From the NCBI RefSeq assembly GCF_032854445.1, contig NW_027018055.1, positions 35,715 through 99,714 on the forward strand: a stretch of 64,000 bases of DNA, written 5' to 3'. The DNA is from Liolophura sinensis. Its lineage: Eukaryota > Mollusca > Polyplacophora > Chitonida > Chitonidae. Shown one piece after another: positions 23,201-34,595 of this stretch. Every line of letters begins with the position of its first letter. Position 1 is the stretch's first letter. Made by a program: the position numbers and the translations under genes. A model generated the notes under the pieces. That model did no database searches and was not told where the DNA came from. It worked only from the letters and a program-made list of their open reading frames with translations.

Positions 23201-25255
23201 CGTATTTTGTGACGAGAATTTGAATGGTGCAATCCCCGTTGCTCTCCGACCAATACTTTTGGCTGTAGCGACAATTGAATGATCATTTATGTCATAATCA
23301 CGTGCGTAGCAACGGCTCTTACTCCATGGAAACCAGGGAAATTTGCAATTTTTCAACAGCTGCCGATGCCTGGCTCAATTCCGCATCTTTTGGCACCTTA
23401 CTGAAGTGGGTCAGTGTTCAGTTGTACTTTTTACAGCAGACTGTATCAAGTAACTTGTGTTTTTCATGAACAAATGGTGTGGTTTTTCTACACGTAGATA
23501 AAGACATTGAGATTGTCTTCGACTTAGAAGTAAGGCAATTGCTGGGTGAGTTAAATGGGCTTAGCCAAAGATTTGACGTCTTCTGGGTGAAAGAAGGGCA
23601 CATAACATATAGTCAAAAGTTGAATATAGTAATGACCAGTCGCGATTGTACATAGTACAGTGTAGCCGATTTCAATTAACAAAAAGACCAGGCAAAAATG
23701 GCAAAATTGGAAAAATTGTTCCAGTGCTGCTGACAAGAGGCTAATCCGACGTATTTTGTGACGACAAATCGAATGGTGCAATCCGCGTTGCTCTCCGACC
23801 AATACTTTTGGCTGTAGTGACAATTAAATGATCATTGATGTCATAATCACGTGCCCAGCAACGGCTCTTACTCCATGGAAACCAGGAAAATTTGCAATTT
23901 TTCAACAGCTGCCGATGCCTGGCCCAAATTCTGCATCTTTTGGCACCTTATTCATGTGGGTCTGTTGTCAGTTGTACTTTTTACAGCAGACTGTATCAAG
24001 TACCTTGTGTTTTTTATGTACAAATGGTGTGGTTTTTCTACACGTAAATAAAGACAATGAGATTGTCTTGGACTTAGAAATAAGGACAATTCCTAGGTGA
24101 GTTAAATGGGCTTAGCCCAAAGATTTGTCGTCTTCTGGGCTACCGAAGGGCACATAACTTATAGTCAAAAGTTGAATATAGTAATGACCAGTCGCGATTG
24201 TACAGAGTACAGTGTAGCCGGCTTCAATTAACAAAAAGACCAGGCAAAAATCGCAAACAGTGGAAAAACTGTTCCAGTGCTACTAGTAAGAGGCTAATCC
24301 GACGTATTTTGTGACGAGGAATTTAAATGGTGCAATCCCCGTTGCTCTCCGACCAATACTTTTGGCTGTAGCGACAATTGAATGATCATTTATGTCATAA
24401 TCACGTGCGTAGCAACGGCTCTTACTCCATGGAAACAGGGAAATTTTGCAATTTTCAACAGCTGCCGATGCCTGGCTCAATTCCGCATCTTTTGGCACCT
24501 TACTGAAGTGGGTCAGTGTTCAGTTGTACTTTTTACAGCAGACTGTATCAAGTAACTTGTGTTTTTCATGAACAAATGGTGTGGTTTTTCTACACGTAGA
24601 TAAAGAAATTGAGATTGTCTTCGACTTAGAAGTAAGGCAATTGCTGGGTGAGTTAAATGGGCTTAGCCCAAAGATTTGACGTCTTCTGCGTTAAAGAAGG
24701 GCACATAACATATAGTCAAAAGTTGAATATAGTAATGACCAGTCGCGATGGTACATAGTACAGTGCAGCCGATTTCAATTAACAAAAAGACCAGGCAAAA
24801 ATGCAAAATTGGAAAAATTGTTCCAGTGCTGCTGACAAGAGGCTAATCCGACGTATTTTGTGACGAGAAATCGAATGGTGCAATCCGCGTTGCTCTCCGA
24901 CCAATACTTTTGGTTGTAGTGACAATTGAATGATCATTGATGTCATAATCACGTGCCCAGCAACGGCTCTTACTCCATGGAAACCAGGAAAATTTGCAAT
25001 TTTTCAACAGCTGCCGATGCCTGGCTAAATTCCGCATCTTTTAGCACCTTATTCATGTGGGTCCGTTGTCAGTTGTACTTTTTACAGCAGACTGTATCAA
25101 GTACCTTGTGTTTTTCACGTACAAATGGTGTGGTTTTTCTACACGTAGATAAAGACATTGAGATTGTCTTCGACTTAGAAGTAAGTCAATTGCTGGGTGA
25201 GTTAAATGCGCTTAGCAGAAAGATTTCAGGTCTTCTGGGCTACCGAAGAGCACAT

Positions 25256-28200
25256 AACTTATAGTCAAAAGTTGAATATAGTAATGACCAGTCGCGATTG
25301 TACAGAGTACAGTGTAGCCGATTTCAATTAACAAAAAGACCAGGCAAAAATGCAAAAGTGGAAAAACTGTTCCAGTGCAACTAGTAAGGGGCTAATCCGA
25401 CGTATTTTGTGACGAGAATTGGAATGGTGCAATCCCCGTTGCTCTCCGACCAATACTTTTGGCTGTAGAGACAATTGAATGATCATTTATGTCATAATCA
25501 CGTGCGTAGCAACGGCTCTTACTCCATGGAAACCAGGGAAATTTGCAATTTTTCAACAGCTGCCGATGCCTGGCTCAATTCCGCATCTTTTGGCACCTTA
25601 CTGAAGTGGGTCAGTGTTCAGTTGTACTTTTTACAGCAGACTGTATCAAGTAACTTGTGTTTTTCATGAACAAATGGTGTGGTTTTTCTACACGTAGATA
25701 AAGACATTGAGATTGTCTTCGACTTAGAAGTAAGGCAATTGCTGGGTGAGTTAAATGGCCTTAGCCCAAAGATTTGACGTCTTCTGGGCTACCGAAGGGC
25801 ACATAACTTATAGTCAAAAGTTGAATATACTAATGACCAGTCGCGATTGTACAGAGTACAGTGTAGCCGATTTTAATTAACAAAAAGACAAGGTAAAAAT
25901 GCAAAAGTGGAAAAACTGTTCCAGTGCTGCTGGTAAGGGGCTAATCCGACGTATTTTGTGACGAGAAATCGAATGGTGCAAACCGCGTTGCTCTCCGACC
26001 AATACTTTTGGCTGTAGTGACAATTGAATGATCATTGATGTCATAATCACGTGCCCAGCAACGTCTCTTACTCCATGGAAACCAGGGAAATTTGCAATTT
26101 TTCAACAGCTGCCGATGCCTGGCTCAATTCCGCATCTTTTGGCACCTTACTGAAGTGGGTCAGTGTTCAGTTGTACTTTTTACAGCAGACTGTATCAAGT
26201 ACCTTGTGTTTTTCACGTACAAATGGTGTGGTTTTTCTACACGTAGATAAAGACATTGAGATTGTCTTGGACTTAGAAATAAGACAATTGCTGGGTGAGT
26301 TAAATGGGCTTGGCCTAAAGATTTGACGTCTTCTGGGCTACCGAAGGGCACATAACTTATAGTCAATAGTTGAAAATAGTAATGACCAGTCGCGATTGTA
26401 CAGAGCACAGTGGAGCCGGTTTTAATTAACAAAAACACCAGGCAAAAATGCAAAAGTGGAAAAACTGTTCCAGTGCTACTAGTAAGAGGCTAATCCGACG
26501 TATTTTGTGACGAGAAATCGAATGGTGCAATCCGCGTTGCTCTCCGAGCAATACTTTTGGCTGTAGCGACAATTGAATGATCATTTATGTCATAATCACG
26601 TGCGTAGCAACGGCTCTTACTCCATGGAAACCAGGGAAATTTGCAATTTTTCAACAGCTGCCGATGCCTGGCTTAATTCCGCATCTTTTGGCACCTTACT
26701 GAAGTGGGTCAGTGTTCAGTTGTACTTTTTACAGCAGACTGTATCAAGTACCTTGTGTTTTTCACGTACAAATTGTGTGGTTTTTCTACACGTAGATAAA
26801 GACATTGAGATTGTCTTGCACTTAGAAGTAACACAATTGCTGGGTGAGTTAAATGCGCTTAGCCCAAAGATTTCAGGTATTCTGGGCTACCGAAGAGCAC
26901 ATAACTTATAGTCAAAAGTTGAATATAGTAATGACCAGTCGCGATTGTACAGAGTACAGTGTAGCCGATTTCAATTAACAAAAAGACCAGGCAAAAATGC
27001 AAAAGTAAAAAAAACTGTCCCAGTGCTGCTGGTAAGAGGCTAATCCGACGTATTTTGTGACGAGAAATCGAATGGTGCAAACCGCGTTGCTCTCCGACCA
27101 ATACTTTTCGCTGTAGGGACATTTGAATGATCATTGATGTCATAATCACGTGCCCAGCAACGTCTCTTACTCCATGGAAACCAGGGATATTTGCAATTTT
27201 TCAACAGCTGCCGATGCCTGGCCCAATTTCGCATCTTTTGGCACCTTATAAATGTGGGTCAGTGTTCAGTTGTACTTTTTACAGCAGACTGTATCAAGTA
27301 CCTTGTGATTTTTATGTAGAAAAGGTGTGGTTTTTCTACACGTAGATAAAGACATTGAGATTGTCTTGCACTTAGAAATAAGACAATTGCTGGGTGAGTT
27401 AAATGGGCTTAGCCCAAAGATTTGACGTCTTCTGGGCTACCGAAGGGCACATAACTTATAGTCAAAAGTTGAATATAGTAATGACCAGTCGCGATTGTAC
27501 AGAGTACAGTGTAGCCGATTTCAATTAACAAAAAGACCAGGCAAAAATGCAAAAGTGGAAAAACTGTCCCTGTGCTGCTGGTAAGAGGCTAATCCGACGT
27601 ATTTTGTGACGAGACATCGAATGGTGCAAACCGCGTTGCTCTCCGACCAATACTTTTGGCTGTAGGGACATTTGAATGATCATTGATGTCATAATCACGT
27701 GCCCAGCAACGGCTCTTACTCCATGGAAACCAGGGATATTTGCAATTTTTCAACAGCTGCCGATGCCTGGCCCAATTCCGCATCTTTTGGCACCTTATAA
27801 ATGTGGGTCAGTGTTCAGTTGTACTTTTTACAGCAGACTGTATCAAGTACCTTGTGATTTTTCTGTACAAAAGGTGTGGTTTTTCTACACGTAGATAAAG
27901 ACATTGAGATTGTCTTGCACTTAGAAGTAAGGCAATTGCTGGGTGAGTTAAATGGGCTTGGCCCAAAGATTTGTCGTCTTCTGGGCTACCGAAGGGCACA
28001 TAACTTATAGTCAAAAGTTGAATATAGTAATGACCAGTCGCGATTGTACAGAGTACAGTGTAGCCGATTTCAATTAACAAAAAGACCAGGTAAAAATGCA
28101 AAAAGTGGAAAAACTGTTCCAGTGCTGCTGACAAGAGGCTAATCCGACGTATTTTGTGACGAGAAATCCAATGGTGCAAACCGTGTTGCTCTCCGACCAA

Positions 28201-28551
28201 TACTTTTGGCTGTAGTGACAATTGAATGATCATTGATGTCATAATCACGTGCCCAGCAACGTCTCTTACTCCATGGAAACCAGGGAAATTTGCAATTTTT
28301 CAACAGCTGCCGATGCCTGGCTCAATTCCGCATCTTTTGGCACCTTACTGAAGTGGGTCAGTGTCAGTTGTACTTTTTACAGCAGACTGTATCAAGTACC
28401 TTGTGTTTTTCACGTACAAATGGTGGTGGTTTTTCTACACGCAGATAAAGACATTGAGATTGTATTGCACTTAGAAGTAAGGCAATTGCTGGGTGAGTTA
28501 AATGGGCTTGGCCCAAAGATTTGACGTCTTCTGGGCTACCGAAGGGCACAT
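25256..28551 (+). repeat. Second copy of the 13.7-18.7 kb segment (M47-M52)
   Basis: Starts: 25256, 25805, 26354, 26903, 27453, 28002. M47 matches M26 (GTGCAACTAG, GAATTGGAATGG, TTAAATGGCC). M48 matches M28, M49 matches M29, M50 matches M30 or M33, M51 matches M31 or M34, and M52 matches M32 or M35. M28-M31 and M48-M51 are offset by a constant 10,988 bp. M27 has no counterpart between M47 and M48, so one monomer was lost here or gained there. Shared odd states include TTGAAAATAG, CCGAGCAATAC and GCAAAAGTAAAAAAAACTG. Confidence 0.9.
27808..28248 (-). other. Longest open frame in the array (146 codons), not a credible gene
   Basis: The frame covers 441 of the 549 bp of a monomer length on the minus strand. 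Shorter versions in the same register (64 to 143 codons) recur in many monomers. Frameshifts and stops truncate it in most copies, even in closely related ones, and neighbouring monomers also carry plus-strand frames of 60-117 codons over the same bases. The predicted peptide is rich in Leu, Ile, Tyr and Ser and matches no family I recognise. The monomer length is divisible by three, so frames stay in register between full-length neighbours. I regard it as a by-product of a repeat poor in stop codons on this strand. Confidence 0.85.
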
Positions 28552-29106
28552 AACTTATAGTCCAAAAGTTGAATATAGTAATGACCAGTCGCGATTGTAC
28601 AGAGTACAGTGTAGCCGATTTCAATAAACAAAAAGGACCAGGCAAAAATGCAAAAGTGGAAAAAACTGTTCCAGTGGGCTGCTGGTAAGAGGCTAATCCG
28701 ACGTATTTTGTGGCGAAAAATCCAATGGTGCAAACCGCGTTGCTCTCCGACCAATACTTTTGGCTGTAGCGACAATTGAATGATCATTTATGTCATAATC
28801 ACGTGCCCAGCAACGGCTCTTACTCCATGGAAACCAGGGATGTTTGCAATTTTTTAACAGCTGCCGATGCCTGGCCCAATTCCGCATCTTTTGGCACCTT
28901 ATTCATGTGGGTCTGTTGTCAGTTGTACTTTTTACAGCAGGACTGTATCAAGTACCTTGTGATTTTTATGTACAAAAGGTGTGGTTTTTCTACACGTGGA
29001 TAAAGACATTGAGATTGTCTTGCACTTAGAAGTAAGACAATTGCTGGGTGAGTTAAATGGGCTTAGCCCAAAGATTTGACGTCTTCTGGGCTACCGAAGG
29101 GCACAT
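28552..29106 (+). repeat. Monomer M53, longest copy (555 bp)
   Basis: This monomer has several private one-base insertions, including TAGTCCAAAAG near 28561, AAAAAGGACC near 28635, CCAGTGGGCTGC near 28673 and GCAGGACTG near 28938. The second half matches M19 at an offset of about 18,676 bp and begins block P copy 2. The first part has TTTCAATAAACAAA, shared with M80 and M82. Confidence 0.85.
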
Positions 29107-32100
29107 AACTTATAGTCAAAAGTTGAATATAGTAATGACCAGTCGCGATTGTACAGAGTACAGGTGTAGCCGATTTCAATTAACAAAAAGACCAGGTAAA
29201 AATGCAAAAGTGGAAAAACTGTTCCAGTGCTGCTGACAAAAGGCTAATCCGACGTATTTTGTGACGAGAAATCGAATGGTGCAAACCGCGTTGCTCTCCG
29301 ACCAATACTTTTTGGCTGTAGTGACAATTGAATGATCATTGATGTCATAATTACGTGCCAAGCAACGTCTCTTACTCCATGGAAACCAGGGAAATTTGCA
29401 ATTTTTCAACAGCTGCCGATGCCTGGCAAAATTTCGCATCTTTTGGCACTTACTGAAGTGGGTCAGTGTTCAGTTGTACTTTTTACAGCAGACTGTATCA
29501 AGTACCTTGTGTTTTTCACGTACAAATGGTGTGGTTTTTCTACACGTAGATAAAGACATTGAGATTGTCTTGGACCTTAGAAATAAGACAATTGCTGGGT
29601 GAGTTAAATGGGCTTAGCCCAAAGATTTCAGGTCTTCTGGGCTACCGAATTGCACATAACTTATAGTCAATAGTTGAATATAGTAATGACCAGTCGCGAT
29701 TGTACAGAGTACAGTGTAGCCGGTTTTAATTAACAAAAACATCAGGTAAAAATGCAAAGTGGAAAAACTGTTCCAGTGCTACTAGTAAGAGTCTAATCCG
29801 ACGTATTTTGTGACGAGAAATCGAATGGTGCAAACCGCGTTGCTCTCTGACCAATACTTTTGGCTGTAGAGACAATTCAATGATCATTGAGGTCATAATC
29901 ACGTGCGTAGCAACGGCTCTTACTCCATGGAAACCAGGGATATTTGCAATTTTTTAACAGCTGCCGATGCCTGGCCCAATTCCGCATCTTTTGGCACATT
30001 ATTCATGTGGGTCTGTGGTCAGTTGAACTTTTTACAGCAGACTGTATCAAGTACCTTTTGTTATTTTTGTACAAATGGTCTGGTTTTTCTACACGTAGAT
30101 AAAGACATTGAGATTGTCTTGCACTTAGAAATAAGACAATTGCTGGGGTGAGTTAAATGGGCTTAGCCCAAAGATTTCACGTCTTCTGGGCTACCGAAGG
30201 GCACATAACTTATAGTCAAAAGTTGAATATAGTAATGACCAGTCGCGATTGTACAGAGTACAGTGTAGCCGATTTCAATTAACAAAAAGACCAGGTAAAA
30301 ATGCAAAAGTTGAAAAACTGTTCCAGTGCTACTAGTAAGAGGCTAATCCGACGTATTTTGTGGCGAGAAATCGAATGGTGCAAACCGCGTTGCTCTCTGA
30401 CCAATACGTCTGTAGAGACAATTCAATGATCATTTATGTCATAATCACGTGCCCACTAACGGCTCTTACTCCATGGAAACCAGGGATATTTGCAATTTTT
30501 TAACAGCTGCCGATGCCTGGCCCAATTCCGCATCTTTTGGCACCTTATAAATGTGGGTCAGTGTTCCGTTGTACTTTTTACAGCAGACTGTATCAAGTAC
30601 CTTGTGATTTTTATGTACAAAAGGTGTGGTTTTTCTACACGTAAATAAAGACATTGAGATTGTCTTGCACTTAGAAGTAAGACAATTTGCTGGGTGAGTT
30701 AAATGCGCTTAGCCCAAAGATTTCAGGTCTTCTGGGCTACCGAAGGGCACATAACTTATAGTCAAAAGTTGAATATAGTAATGACCAGTCGCGATTGTAC
30801 AGAGCCCAGTGTAGCCGATTTTAATTAACAAAACGACCAGGTAAAAATGCAAAAGTGGAAAAAACTGTTCCAGTGCAGCTGGTAAGAGGCTAATCCGACG
30901 TATTTTGTGACGACAAATCGAATGGTGCAAACCGCGTTGCTCTCCGACCAATACTTTTGGCTGTAGTGACAATTCAATAATCATTGATGTCATAATCACG
31001 TGCCCAGCAACGTCTCTTACTCCATAAAAACCAGGAAAATTTGCAATTTTTCAACAGCTGCCGATGCCTGGCTCAATTCCGCATCTTTTGGCACCTTACT
31101 GAAGTGGGTCAGTGTTCAGTTGTACTTTTTACAGCAGACTGTATCAAGTAACTTGTGTTTTTCATTTACAAATGGTGTGGTTTTTCTACACGTAGATAAA
31201 GACATTGAGATTGTCTTGCACTTAGAAGTAAGGCAATTGCTGGGTGAGTTAAATGGGCTTGGCCAAAGATTTGTCGTCTTCTGGGCTACCGAAGGGCACA
31301 TAACTTATAGTCAATAGTTGAATATAGTAATGACCAGTCACGATGGTACAGAGTACAGTGTAGCCGGTTTTCAATTAACAAAAACACCAGGCAAAAATGC
31401 AAAAGTGGAAAAACTGTTCCAGTGCTACTAGTAAGAGGCTAATACGACGTATTTTGTGACGAGAAATCGAATGGTGCAATCCGCGTTGCTCTCGAACAAT
31501 ACTTTTGGCTGTAGCGACAATTGAATGATCATTTATGTCATAATCATGTGCGTAGCAAACGGCTCTTACTCCATGGAAACCAGGAAAGTTTGCAATTTTT
31601 CAACAGCTGCCGATGCCTGCTCAATTCCGCATCTTTTGGCACCTTATTCATGTGGGTCTGTTGTCAGATGTACTCTTTACAGCAGACTGTATCAAGTACC
31701 TTGTGTTTTTTATGTACAAATAGTCTGGTTTTTCTACACGTAGATAAAGACAATGAGATTGTCTTGGACTTAGAAATAAGACAATTCCTGGGTGAGTTAA
31801 ATGGGCTTAGCCCAAAGATTTGTCGTCTTCTGGGCTGCCGAAGGGCACATAACTTATAGTCAAAAGTTGAATATAGTAATGACCAGTCGCGATTGTACAG
31901 AGTACAGTGTAGCCGACTTCAATTAACAAAAGACCAGGCAAAAATGCAAAAGTGGAAAAACTGTTCCAGTGCAACTAGTAAGAGGCTAATCCGACGTATT
32001 TTGTGACGAGATTGGAATGGTGCAATCCCCGTTGCTCTCCGACCAATACTTTTGGCTGTAGAGACATTTGAATGAATCATTTATGTCATAATCACGTGCG

Positions 32101-32396
32101 TAGCAACGGCTCTTACTCCATGGAAACCAGGGAAATTTGCAATTTTTCAACAGCTGCCGATGCCTGGCTCAATTCCGCATCTTTTGGCACCTTACTGAAG
32201 TGGGTCAGTGTTCAGTTGTACTTTTTACAGCAGACTGTATCAAGTAACTTGTGTTTTTCATGAACAAATGGTGTGGTTTTTCTACACGTAGATAAAGACA
32301 TTGAGATTGTCTTCGACTTAGAAGTAAGGCAATTGCTGGGTGAGTTAAATGGGCTTAGCCCAAGATTTGACGTCTTCTGGCTACCGAAGGGCACAT
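29107..32396 (+). repeat. Block P copy 2 (M54-M59), one monomer missing
   Basis: Starts: 29107, 29658, 30207, 30753, 31302, 31851. M54-M57 correspond to M20-M23 at an offset of about 18,678 bp. M58 then corresponds to M25 (GATGGTACAGAG, GCTAATACGACG, CAGATGTACTC) at an offset of 18,131 bp, so the M24 equivalent is absent. M59 corresponds to M26. Intervals are 551, 549, 546, 549, 549 and 546. Many single-base indels are private to this copy, for example CAGGTGTAGCC near 29161, GGACCTTAG near 29573 and CAATTTGCTGG near 30683. Confidence 0.9.
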
Positions 32397-34595
32397 AACA
32401 TATAGTCAAAGTTGAATATACTAATGACCAGTCGCGATTGTACAGAGTACTGTGTAGCCGATTTTAATTAACAAAAAGACCAGGTAAAAATGCAAAGTGG
32501 AAAAACTGTTCCAGTGGCTGCTGGTAAGGGGCTAATCCGACGTATTTTGTGACGAGAAATCGAATGGTGCAAACCGCGTTGCTCTCCGACCAATACTTTT
32601 GGCTGTAGTGACAATTGAATGATAATTGATGTCATGATCACGTGCCCAGCAACGTCTCTTACTCCATGGAAACCAGGGAAATTTGCAATTTTTCAACAGC
32701 TGCCGATGCCTGGCTCAATTCCGCATCTTTTGGCACCTTACTGAAGTGGGTCAGTGTTCAGTTGTACTTTTTACAGCAGACTGTATCAAGTACCTTGTGT
32801 TTTTCATGAACAAATGGTGTGGTTTTCTACACGTAGATAAAGACATTGAGATTGTCTTGGACTTAGAAATAAGACAATTGCTGGGTGAGTTAAATGGGCT
32901 TGGCCCAAAGATTTGACGTCTTCTGGGCTACCGAAGGGCACATAACTTATAGTCAAAAGTTGAATATAGTAATGACCAGTCGCGATTGTACAGAGTACAG
33001 TGTAGCCGATTTCAATTAACAAAAAGACCAGGCAAAAATGCAAAAGTGGAAAAACTGTTCCAGTGCAACTAGTAAGAGGCTAATCCGACGTATTTTGTGA
33101 CGAGAATTGGAAATGGTGCAATCCCCGTTGCTCTCCGACCAATACTTTTGGCTGTAGAGACAATTGAATGATCATTTAAGTCATAATCACGTGCGTAGCA
33201 ACGGCTCTTACTCCATGGAAAACCAGGGAAATTTGCAATTTTTCAACAGCTGCCGATGCCTGGCTTCAATTCCGCATCTTTTGGCACCTTACTGAAGTGG
33301 GTCAGTGTTCAGTTGTACTTTTTACAGCAGACTGTATCAAGTAACTTGTGTTTTTTCATGAACAAATGGTGTGGTTTTTCTACACGTAGATAAAGACATT
33401 GAGATTGTCTTCGACTTAGAAGTAGGCAATTGCTGGGTGAGTTAAATGGCCTTAGCCCAAAGATTTGACGTCTTCTGGGCTACCGAAGGGCACATAACAT
33501 ATAGTCAAAAGTTGAATATAGTAATGACCAGTCGCGATTGTACAGAGTACAGTGTAGCCGATTTCAATTAACAAAAAGACCAGGTAAAAATGCAAAAGTG
33601 GAAAAACTGTTCCAGTGCTGCTGGTAAGAGGCTAATCCGACGTAATTTGTGACGAGAATCGAATGGTGCAAACCGCGCTGCTCCTCCGACCAATACTTTT
33701 GGCTGTAGCGACATTTGAATAATCATTGATGTCATAATCACGTGCCCAGTAACGTCTCTTACTCCATGGAAACCAGGGATATTGGCAATTTTTTAACAGC
33801 TGCCGATGCCTGGCCCAATTCCGCATCTTTTGGCACCTTATAAATGTGGGTCAGTGTTCAGTTGTACTTTTTACAGCAGACTGTATCAAGTACCTTGTGA
33901 TTTTTATGTACAAAAGGTGTGGGTTTTTCTACACGTAGATAAAGACATTGAGGTTGTCTTGGACTTAGAAGTAAGACAATTGCTGGGTGAGTTAAATGCG
34001 CTTAGCCCAAAAATTCAGGTCTTCTGGGCTACCGAAGAGCACATAATTTATAGTCAAAAGTTGAATATAGTAATGACCAGTCGCGATTGTACAGAGTACA
34101 GTGTAGTCGATTTCAATTAACAAAAAGACCACGGCAAAAATGCAAAAGTGGAAAAAACTGTTCCCGTGTTGCTGGTAAGAGGCTAATCCGACGTATTTTG
34201 TGACGAAAAATCGAATGGTGCAAACCGCGTTGCTCTCCGACCAATACTTTTGGCTGTAGCGACAATTCAATGATCATTTATGTCATAATCACGTGCGTAG
34301 CAACGGCTCTTACTCCATGGAAACAAGGGAAATTTGCAATTTTTCAACAGCTGCCGATGCCTGGCTCAATTCCGCATCTTTTGGCACCTTACTGAAGTGG
34401 GTCAGTGTTCAGTTGTACTTTTTACAGCAGACTGTATCAAGTACCTTGTGTTTTTCACGTACAAAAGGTGTGGTTTTTCTACACGTAGATAAAGACATTG
34501 AGATTGTCTTAGACTTAGAAATAAGACAATTGTTGGGTGAGTTAAATGGGCTTGGCCCAAAGATTTCAGGTCTTCTGGGCTACCGAAGGGCACAT
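32397..34595 (+). repeat. Mosaic monomers M60-M63
   Basis: Starts: 32397, 32944, 33496, 34045. M60 is M28-like and M61 is M26-like (GTGCAACTAG, TTAAATGGCC). M62 starts as M27 and ends as M35. M63 is B type and matches M36 including GGAAACAAGGG. Intervals are 547, 552, 549 and 551, and the segment has many one-base indels. Confidence 0.85.
33496..34044 (+). repeat. Hybrid monomer M62 (M27-type 5', M35-type 3')
   Basis: The first three quarters carry M27 marks: CGCGCTGCTC, GAATAATCATTG, CCCAGTAACG and the GATTTTTATGTACAAAAGG cassette ending near 33918. The end carries M35 marks: GAGGTTGTC from 33949, TTAAATGCGC and GAAGAGCACATAATTTATAG. The switch lies in the shared stretch at about 33919-33949, over TCTACACGTAGA and the first arm of the hairpin. 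It fits an unequal crossover or a conversion tract end. Confidence 0.8.

Larger units (their letters stand above)
19760..25255 (+). repeat. Monomers M37-M46, D/E-rich segment
   Basis: Starts: 19760, 20309, 20858, 21407, 21956, 22505, 23055, 23604, 24156, 24707. D type is marked by CCGGCTTC, GAATTTAAATGG or GAATTTGAATGG, CGTAGCAAC and CATGAACAAATGG. E type is marked by GATGGTACATAG, AAAATTGG, GCTGACAAGAGG and GACGACAAATCG. D-E pairs start at 21407, 23055 and 24156. At the D-to-E junction GGCTACCGAAGG is replaced by GGTTAAAGAAGG or GGTGAAAGAAGG. M42 is B type. M43-M46 contain several private single-base indels (intervals 549 to 552), for example AATCGCAAACAG near 24250. Confidence 0.85.
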
